DNA of 64,000 nt from Citrobacter freundii ATCC 8090 = MTCC 1658 = NBRC 12681 (GCF_011064845.1 NZ_CP049015.1:2232001-2296000), one strand, 5' to 3'; positions 1 through 11,247 are shown, counted from the first letter of the stretch. The notes: generated by a model not told the origin, from the sequence alone. Program-made: numbers and translations.

Positions 1-19
1 GAAAGATATTACTGTTTGA
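1..19 (+). CDS. ydhY: YdhY C-terminus (partial, 4Fe-4S ferredoxin-like)
   Basis: The first bases read AAA GAT ATT ACT GTT TGA, giving KDITV and a stop. This matches the C-terminus I recall for E. coli YdhY, the ferredoxin-like protein encoded just before ydhV. Only the last five codons lie in the window, so nothing can be said about its Fe-S clusters. The 120 bases to ydhV carry no other gene. Synteny with the following ydhVWXUT genes supports the call. Confidence 0.8.
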
Positions 20-52
20 TAGATAGCAGGCATACCTGATTCGCGCCATTAA

Positions 53-2242
<2,190 letters not shown>

Positions 2243-2252
2243 GGAACGTGAG

Positions 2253-2918
2253 ATGACTAACGTGAGCAACGTTCTGGCACCCGTAGAGGCGCTTCCTGAC
2301 GAGGTTGATAGTCAAAAGAGACACTGGCTGCAGGCGTTTCACCCGTCGGTAGAGCAGGTGACTGCGCCGCAGGTTCAGGATCCTGCCAGCCCGGAGTCGA
2401 TTGTGGCAGATTTTATCCGCCAGCATTCGGCATCGGGGCAATTGGTGGGGCGCAGCGTGTTTCTGCAGCCACCTTATTCCGTCCCTGAAACCGATCTATC
2501 CGTGCTGCTGGATGTGCTGTGTCAGGACGCAATTAACGCGGATATCACCCGTGTGCAGGGCGCGGAAGATGTCTATTTCTACTCAACGCAAACCATGACG
2601 GCAAACTACGCCGACATGTGCGTGCAGGTGGTGGAAAACGACATCTGCCGTGCGATTGCCGAGGCGGTACGCTTCGACGGCCGCACGTATCCTCGCCCCT
2701 ATAAGGTCGCCATGTTGACGCAACCGCCGTATAGCTTTGAATCTCAGCAGATTACAGCGGCGCTAACGGCTATGGAAACGCATCCCGATTACGCAGATAT
2801 ACGTACTGTGGAATCGTCAAATGCGGAACCTTATCTGTTTAGCGAACGTTTTATGAGTTATGGCAAAGCGTACGGCCTGTGTGAATGGCTTGAGGTTGAG
2901 CAGTATCAGAACCCCTGA
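2253..2918 (+). CDS. ydhW: YdhW, uncharacterised protein of the ydh oxidoreductase operon
   Basis: This 221-residue soluble protein follows ydhV after 10 bases. The start at 2253 (MTNVSNVLAPVEALPDEVD) has GGAACGTG upstream and agrees with E. coli YdhW. I see no signal peptide, membrane segment or Cys-rich cluster. The Cys residues are scattered (VLCQDA, MCVQ, DICRA, GLCEW) and do not form a ferredoxin motif. Its fixed place between the aldehyde oxidoreductase and the Fe-S subunit suggests an accessory or assembly role, which is inference only. Confidence 0.88.
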   Translation: MTNVSNVLAPVEALPDEVDSQKRHWLQAFHPSVEQVTAPQVQDPASPESIVADFIRQHSASGQLVGRSVFLQPPYSVPETDLSVLLDVLCQDAINADITRVQGAEDVYFYSTQTMTANYADMCVQVVENDICRAIAEAVRFDGRTYPRPYKVAMLTQPPYSFESQQITAALTAMETHPDYADIRTVESSNAEPYLFSERFMSYGKAYGLCEWLEVEQYQNP

Positions 2919-2981
2919 ATTATTCAGGTTGATGTCATGGAACGTGTGGACGACCACTGTCACAGTTTAGAGGATAACCCG

Positions 2982-3650
2982 ATGTCCTTCACCCGACGAA
3001 AATTTGTCATTGGCATGGGGACGGTGATTTTTTTCACCGGCCCAGGTCAAAATCTGTTAGCGAGTACCAGGAGCCCTAAAGCCGTTCGTTACGTCATGAT
3101 TCACGACGAATCACTGTGTAACGGATGTAATATCTGCGCGCGGGCCTGCAGGAAAACCAACCATGTTCCTGCCCAGGGCAGCCGTTTGTCGATAGCGCAT
3201 ATTCCAGTCTCGGACAACGACAACGAAACGCTGTATCACTACTTCCGTCAATCCTGCCAGCATTGTGATGATGCGCCTTGTATTGAGGTGTGTCCGACCG
3301 GTGCCTCCTGGCGGGATGAGAACGGTATTGTGCGAGTAGATACGTCTTCCTGTATCGGCTGCAGTTACTGTATTGGTGCGTGTCCTTATCAGGTTCGTTA
3401 TCTCAACCCGCATACCAAAGTGGCGGATAAATGCGACTTTTGCGCTGAATCACGCCTGGCGAAAGGTTTTCCACCGATCTGTGTTAACGCTTGCCCGGAA
3501 CATGCGCTGATTTTTGGCCGTGAAGATAGCCCGGAAATTCAGACCTGGTTGCGAGAAAACAAGTATTACGAATATCAACTTGCAGGCGCCGGGAAACCCC
3601 ATCTGTATCGTCGGTTCGGTCAACATTTGATTAAAAAGGAAAATGTATGA
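2982..3650 (+). CDS. ydhX: YdhX, Tat-exported 4Fe-4S electron-transfer subunit
   Basis: This 222-residue ferredoxin-like subunit resembles NrfC, PhsB and DmsB proteins. The N-terminus SFTRRKFVIGMG is a twin-arginine signal. Four Cys clusters follow: CNGCNICARAC, CQHCDDAPCIEVC, CIGCSYCIGAC, and CDFC with CVNAC, enough for four 4Fe-4S centres. The start at 2982 was preferred over 2937 because AGAGG lies eight bases upstream and the Tat motif then sits at the N-terminus. Its stop overlaps the ydhU start (ATGA), so the two are translationally coupled. The likely path is electrons from the Fe-S chain to the YdhU cytochrome. Confidence 0.92.
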   Translation: MSFTRRKFVIGMGTVIFFTGPGQNLLASTRSPKAVRYVMIHDESLCNGCNICARACRKTNHVPAQGSRLSIAHIPVSDNDNETLYHYFRQSCQHCDDAPCIEVCPTGASWRDENGIVRVDTSSCIGCSYCIGACPYQVRYLNPHTKVADKCDFCAESRLAKGFPPICVNACPEHALIFGREDSPEIQTWLRENKYYEYQLAGAGKPHLYRRFGQHLIKKENV

Positions 3651-4432
3651 ACGCGTCGCAAAATGCCGAACAGTTTCACGCCCAGCTTGCGCAGTATGTT
3701 CCCCTGTTTTCACCGGACTACTGGCCCGTGTGGTTAGTCGTTGCCGGGTTAATGCTGGTGGGAATGTGGCTGGTGCTGGCGCTTCACGCCATGCTGCGCT
3801 TTCGGGCGGCACATAAAACGTCGGCAGGGCACGGTGAGAAGGTCTATTTATATTCGAAGGCTGTTCGTTTGTGGCACTGGTCGAATGCGCTGCTGTTTTT
3901 GCTACTTCTGGTCAGTGGCCTGGTCAATCACTTCTCTGCCGTCAGCGCACCGGTAATGAAAAGCCTGCTTACCGTTCATGAGGTTTGCGGCTTTTTGCTA
4001 CTCGCCTGCTGGGTTGGTTTTGTGCTGATCAACCTGATTGGCGGCAACGGACATCACTATATTATTCAACGTCAGGGCTGGATCGCTCGCGCGCAAAGAC
4101 AAACACGTTTTTACCTGTTTGGCATTATGCAGGGCGAGTCACACCCATTCCCGGCATCACCGCGTTCTAAATTCAATCCGCTACAGCAGGCGGCCTACGT
4201 TGGCGTGATGTATGGGTTGCTGCCACTACTGCTGATTTCTGGGTTGTTATCGCTTTACCCGACGGTCGTCGGAGATCTGTTTCCTGGTGTGCGTTACTGG
4301 CTGCTTCAGGCGCACTTTGCGCTGGCAATTGTCAGTCTGTTTTTCATTTTTGGGCATCTTTATCTTTGCACTACGGGCCGCACGCCGGGCGAAACCTTCA
4401 AGTGTATGGTGGATGGCTACCACCGGCATTAA
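3647..4432 (+). CDS. ydhU: YdhU, cytochrome b subunit (PhsC-like)
   Basis: This 261-residue membrane protein is of the cytochrome b561 type and resembles thiosulfate reductase PhsC. Hydrophobic segments lie near residues 22-46, 80-102, 115-135, 180-205 and 220-242. Candidate haem-ligand histidines include RLWHWSN, TVHEVCG, QAHFALA and FGHLYLC. It overlaps ydhX by four bases. It would carry electrons between the quinone pool and the YdhX Fe-S protein. The exact physiological partner is not known. Confidence 0.92.
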   Translation: MNASQNAEQFHAQLAQYVPLFSPDYWPVWLVVAGLMLVGMWLVLALHAMLRFRAAHKTSAGHGEKVYLYSKAVRLWHWSNALLFLLLLVSGLVNHFSAVSAPVMKSLLTVHEVCGFLLLACWVGFVLINLIGGNGHHYIIQRQGWIARAQRQTRFYLFGIMQGESHPFPASPRSKFNPLQQAAYVGVMYGLLPLLLISGLLSLYPTVVGDLFPGVRYWLLQAHFALAIVSLFFIFGHLYLCTTGRTPGETFKCMVDGYHRH

Positions 4433-4435
4433 GCG

Positions 4436-5248
4436 ATGATGATTACACGAAGTGACTTACGGGCCTGGCGTGTTGGGCCCGTCATGTATCGCTGGTTTCT
4501 ACGCGCGTTTCCCGCAGGAGGAAGCTATGCCGATGTTCATCGTGCGCTCCAGCGGGAAGGGTATACTGATTGGGCAAATAGCCTGGTGGAATACGGCTGG
4601 TCGAAATGGCGGGAAGAGGCGAGTTTTGCTCAGCAGGATATTGACGCAATGGGGAATATTTCCTGTGAGCAAGCCGCGGAGGAAACCAGTCGTCCGTTGG
4701 CGAGTGCGGAAGATTATGCCCGATTTAGCAGTGCGGGTGACAACGTTAAAATTGCCAGCGCCGGGTATGCCGCACAGATCGCCAGTGCCGGTTACAGCGC
4801 ACGGATTGGCAGTGTAGGCTATAACACGCATATCGGCAGTTCAGGCGATCGTGGGCGAATAGCGATTGCGGGAAATTCGGCGCGTATCAGCAGTGTGGGC
4901 GACGGAACGCGTATCGCCAGTACCGGCATGCGCGTACGCATCAGTTCGCTTGGCGACCGAAACCGGGTTGCCAGTAGCGGTGATTTAACCCAGGTAGCCT
5001 GTTTTGGCGCAGAGGCAAAAATCGCTAACTGCGCGGACAATATCCACATTATTGCCAGCGGAGAGAACGCCGTTGTTGCCAGTACCGGTACTGTAGATTC
5101 GATAACGCTCGGTCCCGGCGGATGTGCGGCGCTGGCTTATCACGATGGCGAGAGAATGCGCTTTGCGCTTGCCGTTGAAGGGGAAAAAAACATTCGGGCG
5201 GGCGTGAAATATCGGCTCAACGAAGACCATCAGTTTGTGGAATGTTGA
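4436..5248 (+). CDS. ydhT: YdhT, protein with tandem nonapeptide repeats
   Basis: This 270-residue protein has the E. coli YdhT length and N-terminal motif SDLRAWRVGPVMYRWFLRAF. From about residue 101 to 226 (bases 4736-5113) it is built of some 14 nine-residue units of the form G-x-x-x-x-I-x-S-x, such as GYAAQIASA, GYSARIGSV and GDGTRIAST. That pattern predicts a beta-solenoid. There is no signal peptide. It starts three bases after ydhU, with ATG at 4436 or 4439 and no strong ribosome-binding site, which suggests coupling. The function is unknown. The last gene of an electron-transfer operon could be a scaffold or chaperone. Confidence 0.9.
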   Translation: MMITRSDLRAWRVGPVMYRWFLRAFPAGGSYADVHRALQREGYTDWANSLVEYGWSKWREEASFAQQDIDAMGNISCEQAAEETSRPLASAEDYARFSSAGDNVKIASAGYAAQIASAGYSARIGSVGYNTHIGSSGDRGRIAIAGNSARISSVGDGTRIASTGMRVRISSLGDRNRVASSGDLTQVACFGAEAKIANCADNIHIIASGENAVVASTGTVDSITLGPGGCAALAYHDGERMRFALAVEGEKNIRAGVKYRLNEDHQFVEC

Positions 5249-5257
5249 GCCGAGAGG

Positions 5258-5935
5258 TCATTTTAGTGCGAAGCGGCGCTGGGTGATTTTCTCCAGGCTA
5301 AAGCACAGCAGGTAATAGACCAGTCCGGTAAAGATAAAAATGGCTGTCGGGTAGATTTGCACCCGGCTGTTAACCTGACCGGCAACCGTCGTGAGTTCCG
5401 GTACGTTAACGATAAATGCCAGTGACGTGTCCTTCAGTAGCCCAATGAAAATCCCCGTCAACGACGGCAGTACGTTACGCAGCACCTGTGGCAGCAAGAT
5501 AAGACACAGGGCCTGATCCGGGCGAAACCCCTGAACGACTGCCGCTTCATATTGCCCACCAGGCAGTGCGCTAATTCCAGCATACACCGAGTGCATCACC
5601 GAAGCGGCGGTGAACCATGCCAGCGCCAGCGTCACGGTAACGGCACCGGGCAGATCGCTTCCGGTCAGCATGGGTAGCAAATACCACATCCAGAAAATCA
5701 CAAAGATGAGCGGAATGCCGCGAATAAATTCCGCCCAGATAAACAACCCGTTGCGAACTGCGCCTGGAAATCGCCAGGCGCTGCAGGCAAGAACGATCCC
5801 GCCAGGCAGCGCCAGCAAAGCCGCACCGATAGCCATCAGCAAAGTGAGCAGTACACCGCCGGGTTGCCCCTCAGCTACACGTCCCCACAGGAGATAGTCA
5901 AGATTGTCGGTAATGACCGAAATATTAGCGATCAT
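5258..5935 (-). CDS. Polar amino acid ABC transporter permease (HisM/GltK type)
   Basis: This 225-residue inner-membrane permease is of the histidine/glutamine/glutamate subfamily. It has about five hydrophobic helices and the cytoplasmic EAA loop (YEAAVVQGFRPDQALCLILLPQ, around residues 128-148) that contacts the ATPase. It is the last gene of a four-gene operon read leftward: binding protein, ATPase, permease, permease. It overlaps the preceding permease gene by 11 bases. The substrate is probably a polar or acidic amino acid, but sequence alone does not settle which. It converges with ydhT across nine bases. Confidence 0.88.
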   Translation of the reverse strand: MIANISVITDNLDYLLWGRVAEGQPGGVLLTLLMAIGAALLALPGGIVLACSAWRFPGAVRNGLFIWAEFIRGIPLIFVIFWMWYLLPMLTGSDLPGAVTVTLALAWFTAASVMHSVYAGISALPGGQYEAAVVQGFRPDQALCLILLPQVLRNVLPSLTGIFIGLLKDTSLAFIVNVPELTTVAGQVNSRVQIYPTAIFIFTGLVYYLLCFSLEKITQRRFALK

Positions 5936-6710
5936 GCAGTATGCTCCTGACGCTGAAGATGCGCATTCTTACCTTTGACGATTTACCCGCCGCCGGCCGC
6001 GGGCCAAGACGCGTAAGCAACATACCCAGCACGATGCCGGTAAACAGATAGAGTGCGGTGCCAACGGCAAAGGCTTCCAGCGCGTGCGCGTTGTAGCTCT
6101 CAATTTGCCGTACCTGGTAGGTGAGCTCAGCAAATCCAATACCGCTGGCAAGCGAGGAAAGCTTCATCAGGTTGAGATATTGCCCAACAATGGGTTGCCA
6201 GGCGTTTGCCAGTCCCTGAGGCAGTAGAATGTGACGAAATATCGCCCAGGATGAAAACCCCTGCGCCACGGCAGCCTCGCGTTGTCCGGCAGAAACTGCC
6301 TGTAAACCTGAGGCGATCTCTTCGACCAAAAATGCTGAGGTAAATACGCCCAGTCCCCATGCTGAACAGATAAACTCCGGCGTTAACCACCAGACATCAC
6401 CCGGCAGAATTGACCATGGATGATCAGCATTGATGAAGCTAATGACGTCACGGGGAAACCAGTTCCATGCGGCAAAATACCAGAACATCAGTTGCACCAG
6501 TAAAGGTGTATTGCGAAACACCGAGATCCACACCCCGACCATCGTTTTAGCGAGAAGATTGCCCGTCAGTCGCAGGCTGAGCAGTGAGATGGCAATGAGC
6601 GTGGCGAGCACGATACCTGCCAGCGTCACCCAAAGCGTGGTAAGAAAACCAGAAATTATCCATTGCAGGGGTTGCCCGCTCAGCACTCCCTGCCAGTCCA
6701 TTGCATGCAT
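5925..6710 (-). CDS. Polar amino acid ABC transporter permease (GltJ type)
   Basis: This 261-residue permease is the partner of the gene at 5258-5935. Together they should form the membrane heterodimer. Hydrophobic segments lie near residues 18-42, 66-85, 100-130 and 210-232. The EAA loop reads REAAVAQGFSSWAIFRHILL. Its start codon shares a base with the stop of the upstream ATPase gene (TAATG), a sign of translational coupling. The long first periplasmic loop (WFPRDVISFINADHPW) is typical of the GltJ/GlnP side of the family. Confidence 0.88.
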   Translation of the reverse strand: MHAMDWQGVLSGQPLQWIISGFLTTLWVTLAGIVLATLIAISLLSLRLTGNLLAKTMVGVWISVFRNTPLLVQLMFWYFAAWNWFPRDVISFINADHPWSILPGDVWWLTPEFICSAWGLGVFTSAFLVEEIASGLQAVSAGQREAAVAQGFSSWAIFRHILLPQGLANAWQPIVGQYLNLMKLSSLASGIGFAELTYQVRQIESYNAHALEAFAVGTALYLFTGIVLGMLLTRLGPRPAAGKSSKVRMRIFSVRSILHDR

Positions 6711-7528
6711 TATGATGATGACTCCTGGTGTAACGGGTCGAGCACTTTTTTCAGGAAACGCTGGGTTCTCGGGTGCTGTGGTTGGACGAAAAAATCCTCC
6801 GGCGGGGCCACTTCAAGAATATCGCCACCATCGATGAAAACCACACGATCGGCAATCTCGCGGGCGAAATGCATTTCGTGGGTCACGACGATCATGGTGA
6901 TACCGCTGTGGGCGAGATTTTTCATCACCTGCAATACCTCGCCGATCATTTCAGGATCCAGCGCGGAGGTGGGCTCATCAAACAGAATAATTTGCGGTGA
7001 TGAAGCCAGCGCGCGGGCGATGGCCACGCGCTGCTGCTGTCCTCCGGACAACTGTGCGGCATAGGCATTGGCTTTTTCCGCCAGTCCCACCTTTTCCAGC
7101 AACTCAAGTGCCCGACGATCTGCTTCCGTCTTATTCCAGCCGTGAACATATTCCAGCGCCAGCGCGATGTTTTGCAGTGCAGTCAGATGCGAATAGAGAT
7201 TGAATTGCTGAAATACGAAACCGATACGGCTGCGTAGCTGGCGTAATGCCGCCCCGCGCAACTGGCTAATCGGTTTACCATCAATGAAGATTTCGCCATC
7301 GCTGAGCGACTCCAACTGGTTGATAAGACGTATAAGAGTGGACTTTCCAGAACCGGAAGGTCCCAGAATGGTCACCACTTCACCGGGCTCAACTGCCAGG
7401 TTGACGCCGTTAAGTACAGTTTGAGCGCCATACTCTTTAACCACATTGCGTAGTTCGACGCTCGCCTGACGCAAATGGGTAAAATCCGCAGCCGAAGCTG
7501 CGGATCGATGAAAAAGGGCTGAGAGCAT
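6710..7528 (-). CDS. Polar amino acid ABC transporter ATP-binding protein
   Basis: This 272-residue ATPase is of the GlnQ/GltL/HisP type. Visible motifs in order are Walker [10 protein letters not shown] (about residues 56-64), the Q-loop [10 protein letters not shown], the signature [15 protein letters not shown], Walker [13 protein letters not shown], and the switch histidine VVTHEMHFA. It has about 25 residues more at the N-terminus ([19 protein letters not shown]) than most family members, so a shorter in-frame start is possible. It lies one base downstream of the binding-protein gene. Confidence 0.9.
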   Translation of the reverse strand: MLSALFHRSAASAADFTHLRQASVELRNVVKEYGAQTVLNGVNLAVEPGEVVTILGPSGSGKSTLIRLINQLESLSDGEIFIDGKPISQLRGAALRQLRSRIGFVFQQFNLYSHLTALQNIALALEYVHGWNKTEADRRALELLEKVGLAEKANAYAAQLSGGQQQRVAIARALASSPQIILFDEPTSALDPEMIGEVLQVMKNLAHSGITMIVVTHEMHFAREIADRVVFIDGGDILEVAPPEDFFVQPQHPRTQRFLKKVLDPLHQESSS

Positions 7529-7529
7529 A

Positions 7530-8363
7530 TTATTTGGCTTCTATTTTAAAGGCGCGGGCTTGTGGATTTTTGGTTTCAGGACCAAACCAGACATCATAAA
7601 TTTTGGCCGCCTGCCCGGTAGATTCCAGCTTCAAAAGTTCATCGTTGACGGCTTTTAACAACGCTGGCTCACCTTTTTTCACCCCCACGCCAATCTCTTC
7701 TTTGCTCAACAGGTCCGGTAGAATTTTGAAATCTGCTTTATCCGGCGCACCGCCTAATAAACCGGCCAGAATCGTACTGTCCTGGGTGATGGCCTGAACA
7801 TTGCCGTTGCGCAGTGCGGTTAACGCCAGCGGGATATCGTCATAGGCCAGTACGCGCGACTGCGGGAAGCGCTGATGCAGTGCCTGTTCACCAGTAGTGC
7901 CTTTTACCGCGCCGATGCGTGCTTTGCTGTATTGATCGAGCTTATCCGGAGATTTTGCTGGCACAAGGAACTGCTGGCCGGTAACAAAATAGGGGACGGA
8001 GAAATCTATTACCTGCGACCGCTCAGGCGTGATCGTGATATCCGCAACGATTAAATCGGCTTTACCAGATTGTAATAACGGAATTCGGTTTGCCGGATTG
8101 GTCGCCACCAGTTCCAGTTTTACACCAAGAGATTTAGCCAGCGCTTCGGCAAAATCGACGTCGTAGCCGACAATCTTATGCGTTTTGGCATCGATGGAGC
8201 CAAACGGCGGGTTCGCGTCAAATGTTGCGACTTTTACTACGCCTGCGGCTTTGATATCGGCCAGTTGGTCGGCCTGAGCCTGTGAGACGCTAATGCCTGA
8301 TGCCAGCAGGATGCCGAGTGCCAGCAGTGTTTTTTTCGCGCTGTGAGTTTTTGTTACCATCAT
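7530..8363 (-). CDS. Periplasmic amino acid-binding protein of the ABC transporter
   Basis: This 277-residue family 3 solute-binding protein has a Sec signal peptide (cleavage near SQAQA, residue 32). The mature part has the hallmark [13 protein letters not shown] and the ligand-binding segment [16 protein letters not shown], whose Arg contacts the alpha-carboxylate of amino acids. It is the first gene of the operon. Two adjacent ATGs (8363 and 8360) are possible starts. Ligand identity is not evident. Glutamate, aspartate or another polar amino acid fits best. Confidence 0.88.
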   Translation of the reverse strand: MMVTKTHSAKKTLLALGILLASGISVSQAQADQLADIKAAGVVKVATFDANPPFGSIDAKTHKIVGYDVDFAEALAKSLGVKLELVATNPANRIPLLQSGKADLIVADITITPERSQVIDFSVPYFVTGQQFLVPAKSPDKLDQYSKARIGAVKGTTGEQALHQRFPQSRVLAYDDIPLALTALRNGNVQAITQDSTILAGLLGGAPDKADFKILPDLLSKEEIGVGVKKGEPALLKAVNDELLKLESTGQAAKIYDVWFGPETKNPQARAFKIEAK

Positions 8364-8431
8364 TTTGTAAGTCCCTGTCGTTTTTTTTGGTTTGTGCTTT
8401 TTACGCTCCCATAACTCAGGTTCAGGACAAA

Positions 8432-8449
8432 ATAAGAAAAAATTCTTAT
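8432..8449. promoter_or_regulatory. Inverted repeat upstream of the amino acid ABC operon
   Basis: A perfect 7-4-7 inverted repeat (ATAAGAA, four A, TTCTTAT) lies about 70 bases upstream of the binding-protein start, in the gap before the small acidic gene. Its position suits an operator for the leftward ABC operon. It is short and AT-rich, so chance cannot be excluded. Confidence 0.3.
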
Positions 8450-8547
8450 CTATTTACAAAATGTTATTAGTGAAAAAGGTGTTAACAATGGGTAAACGCA
8501 ATGCGATATGTAGCCAGGCGAGAGGGCATAGCCAGGAGGTAAAAAAA

Positions 8548-8566
8548 AACCGGCATTGCGCCGGTT
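8548..8566 (-). terminator. Rho-independent terminator of the small acidic gene
   Basis: The stem AACCGGC/GCCGGTT with a five-base loop is followed on the minus strand by a run of T. It lies seven bases past the stop of the 46-residue gene and insulates it from the ABC operon. Confidence 0.85.
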
Positions 8567-8572
8567 CGGAAA

Positions 8573-8713
8573 TCAGATTTTGCAGGCGTCACCGCAATCA
8601 TTATCAGCAATAATTTCTTGCGCTTTCTTGTCTGCATCTTCCAGACGTTCAGCGTTACGCTCTTGCGCTTCTTCCAGTCCATCAAAGACCAGATTATCGA
8701 GATCAATTTCCAT
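8573..8713 (-). CDS. Small acidic protein, 46 residues, unknown function
   Basis: This short gene is well supported. An AGGTGA ribosome-binding site lies just upstream of two consecutive ATGs (8716 and 8713). The open frame is 46 codons from 8713, and a strong terminator follows directly. The product begins MEIDLDNLVFDGLEEAQE, is rich in Glu and Asp and probably helical, and ends NDCGDACKI with two Cys four residues apart. It has no signal or membrane segment. I do not recognise a named family. The C-terminal CGDAC motif could bind a metal or form a disulfide, but that is a guess. Confidence 0.7.
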   Translation of the reverse strand: MEIDLDNLVFDGLEEAQERNAERLEDADKKAQEIIADNDCGDACKI

Positions 8714-8716
8714 CAT

Positions 8717-9045
8717 TCACCTGCTCAGGTTCAGCGTTTAACATCACGTTATTATATTGCAAAAATGTTGCTTAACAGCAGCGATTCTTGCTACTTAGCA
8801 TCGAACGCAATCCGCTGTGCGTATTTATCCGCCAAAGTGGCCCACGGTTCGCAATTGCTAAAGAATTGTTGGTTGTAAATACCGCAAAATTCTCGCTCTC
8901 TCTACCGTTTTATTCCCACTTTTTCATTAACGTGATGCGCGATCATTTTTAACAAATCTGCGACAAAATCACTATACATATAACTTAATATCTTTTATAC
9001 ATTAATTGTTCAACCCTGCGACTATTCCACAAAAGAGAAAGCTAT
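8717..9045 (+). promoter_or_regulatory. Upstream region of the APC permease gene
   Basis: No further gene is seen in these 329 bases. The last 120 bases are AT-rich. At 8994-9008 is TTTATACATTAATTG, which nearly repeats upstream of the aldehyde dehydrogenase gene (12285-12299), so both may answer to the nearby GntR regulator. AAAGAGAAAG just before 9046 serves as ribosome-binding site. Confidence 0.45.
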
Positions 9046-10527
9046 ATGGAACAGACACCTGATAAGAAAAACAATAATTTTCAAAAAGATGGCAAAGAAC
9101 AGTTCAATAGATCGATCGGTTTAATTTCAAACTTTGCGTTGGGTTTTACCTACCTGTCGCCGCTTACCGCCGTCTACTCGCTGTTTGCGCTGGCCGTAAC
9201 GCTGGCGGGGCCGCCTGCAGTATGGTGGATTTTAATCGTCGCATGTGGGCAACTTTTGGTGGCGCTGGTGTTTGGTGAGGTCGCTTCCCAGTATCCGATA
9301 ACCGGCGGGCTTTACCCTTGGGCCAGAAGGTTGTGGGGCAAGAAATATGCGTGGATCGCCGCCTGGATCTACCTGTGGGCACTGGTGGTCACCATTACGT
9401 CGATCGCGGAATATACATCAACGTTTGTTGAATCACTCTTCCATTATGGTCAGACTCCAGCCACGATGTTGGTGACTTCCGTTCTGCTGCTGCTGTTGAT
9501 GATGGCGGTTAATATGTCCGGGACTAAAAATCTGGCCCGGGTGGCGAAAATTGGTTTCTGGTGTGAAATTGTTAGCGTGATCGCGCTGGGGATTTATCTG
9601 CTGATTTTCCACCGTTCGCAGCCGTTCTCTGTAATTTTTGACTCGATGGGTGTGCTGGCTCATGACGGCAGCTATTCCACCGCATTTATGTCTGCTGCGC
9701 TGATGGGACTGTTTATGTTCTTTGGCTTTGAGGCCTGCGGTAACGTTGCGGAAGAGGTGCAGAATCCCAGTAAAAAGATCCCAGTGGCGATGATTTTAAG
9801 CATCGTATTCGGCGCGATTTCCGCCATTATTTCTGTTATGGGTTATCTGCTGGCTTCACCGAATCTGGTCAGCATCGTGAATGGCAAAACGTCCGATCCG
9901 ATCCCGGCAATCCTTAATGAAGCTCTGGGTGAAACCGGCGCGACTGTCTTTATCGTCGTCGCGATTATCGCCATGTTGTCGTGCATTTTGTCTCTCCAGG
10001 CTGCGTTAAGCCGTCTTATCTTTTCTTTCTCCCGCGACAGAATGCTGCCGGGAAGTGAATGGATGGCCAAAATCTCTAAAAATGGTGTTCCGGATAATGC
10101 CATGGTCGTCAGTTGCCTACTGCCAGTGATCATCTGTGTTTGGGTTTATTTCCAGCCAGATAACCTGTCGCGTATCACCGCGTTTGCTGTTATCGGGATT
10201 TACATCTCGTTCCAGATGGTTGTGCTGGCCGCGCTGCGTCAGCGCCTGAAAGGCTGGAAACCGGCGGGGGAGTGGACCATTGGCGGTTGGGGCGTAATCG
10301 TGAATGTGCTGGCGTTAGCTTACGGATTGTGCGGGATCTGGTTACTGGCGCAACCGGCAGACAGCAGCGACTTCATTGACCGTTGGACGGTCCTGTTCGG
10401 CCTGGCGATTGTCGTTGGCTCGGGACTTATTTATATGTTCCTGACCCGTCCGTTTGGTCGTTCAGCGGCGCCGGAAAACGACGCCATTGCGTACGCCAGT
10501 AAGCTCAATATGAGGCAGGATAACTAA
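9046..10527 (+). CDS. APC superfamily amino acid/polyamine permease
   Basis: This 493-residue transporter has about 12 hydrophobic segments and the APC N-terminal signature FNRSIGLISNFALGFTYLSPLTAVYSLF, with GPPAVWWILIVACGQLLVAL as helix 2. The consensus FFGFEACGNVAEEVQNPSKKIPVA lies near residue 225. It resembles fungal-type amino acid/choline/GABA permeases (YhdG and UctA-like groups) more than PuuP. Its neighbours (GntR regulator, aminobutyraldehyde dehydrogenase, spermidine-dehydrogenase-like enzyme) suggest uptake of a polyamine, GABA or related amine, which is inference. It ends at a terminator shared with the convergent Cache gene. Confidence 0.85.
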   Translation: MEQTPDKKNNNFQKDGKEQFNRSIGLISNFALGFTYLSPLTAVYSLFALAVTLAGPPAVWWILIVACGQLLVALVFGEVASQYPITGGLYPWARRLWGKKYAWIAAWIYLWALVVTITSIAEYTSTFVESLFHYGQTPATMLVTSVLLLLLMMAVNMSGTKNLARVAKIGFWCEIVSVIALGIYLLIFHRSQPFSVIFDSMGVLAHDGSYSTAFMSAALMGLFMFFGFEACGNVAEEVQNPSKKIPVAMILSIVFGAISAIISVMGYLLASPNLVSIVNGKTSDPIPAILNEALGETGATVFIVVAIIAMLSCILSLQAALSRLIFSFSRDRMLPGSEWMAKISKNGVPDNAMVVSCLLPVIICVWVYFQPDNLSRITAFAVIGIYISFQMVVLAALRQRLKGWKPAGEWTIGGWGVIVNVLALAYGLCGIWLLAQPADSSDFIDRWTVLFGLAIVVGSGLIYMFLTRPFGRSAAPENDAIAYASKLNMRQDN

Positions 10528-10556
10528 AAACTAAGGGCCTTCGGGCCCTTAGTTTT
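10527..10556. terminator. Bidirectional terminator between APC and Cache genes
   Basis: The stem AAAACTAAGGGCC / GGCCCTTAGTTTT with a TTCG tetraloop is flanked by A and T runs, so it works on both strands. The TAA stop of the leftward Cache gene (10549-10551) is embedded in the stem. Confidence 0.9.
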
Positions 10557-11247
10557 GATAGTGATAAAGGATAAAGTAGTCGCTCTGATACACCACGGTA
10601 CTATTTGCAGGTGCCAGCAATTCACCCACGCGAAAACGTGGCCAACTGGAGAAAATGATCCTGTTTTCCAGATTGGTCAGAATCACATAATCAGGATGAG
10701 CGCAGGAGAGCAGTTCGGCTTCTATCTGACTGACCAGCAAATCGACCGCGGCAACACCGAGAAACTGGTCGTTGTAGTAGACCGGGACGGCTGACGTTAG
10801 GGTATAGGAGGTATTGCAAATATAGTCGACGTAGGGACCGTGGATATAGGCTTTGCCAGCCGGAGGAGAATGCTTAAACCACTCAAAGGTTCTGAAATCC
10901 AGTCGTTGTTGTGTGGCCTGATCCAAATCCAGATGCGCCTGGCTCAAACCATTATCTTTCTTATACCACCACTCCAGCAACCAGTACTCTTTTGTGTTTG
11001 CGGTGCTCTCAATATGGCTGGCGAATCCCGCCCCTGAACAGTAATGGTTGTCACTGAGCGTGCGCTTGATGTGCTGTTGAACGGTGGATCTTACTGATGG
11101 GTCGAGAACGACCTCGGCTGAGGCCTTTTGTACCCCTGAAATCGCCTCATGGATGCTCCTCGCTAGCGCAACGGTAGAATCTACGGTAGAAACAGTAATG
11201 TCATCAATTTTACGGATTAATGCGCTTAGGGATGTCGAAGAGCTCAT
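10549..11247 (-). CDS. Soluble Cache-domain (PDC sensor) protein
   Basis: This 232-residue protein has a PDC/Cache-like sensor fold. The region GPYVDYICNTSYTLTSAVPVY followed by FLGVAAVDLLVSQIEAEL (about residues 140-185) is the classic extracellular-sensor strand pattern. There is no signal peptide or membrane helix, so it should be cytoplasmic. The start at 11247 (MSSSTSLS, with AGGA seven bases upstream) was preferred over the GTG at 11265. It lies 24 bases after the GntR gene in the same direction. I infer that it senses a small ligand, perhaps an amine, for that regulator. Confidence 0.75.
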   Translation of the reverse strand: MSSSTSLSALIRKIDDITVSTVDSTVALARSIHEAISGVQKASAEVVLDPSVRSTVQQHIKRTLSDNHYCSGAGFASHIESTANTKEYWLLEWWYKKDNGLSQAHLDLDQATQQRLDFRTFEWFKHSPPAGKAYIHGPYVDYICNTSYTLTSAVPVYYNDQFLGVAAVDLLVSQIEAELLSCAHPDYVILTNLENRIIFSSWPRFRVGELLAPANSTVVYQSDYFILYHYQN

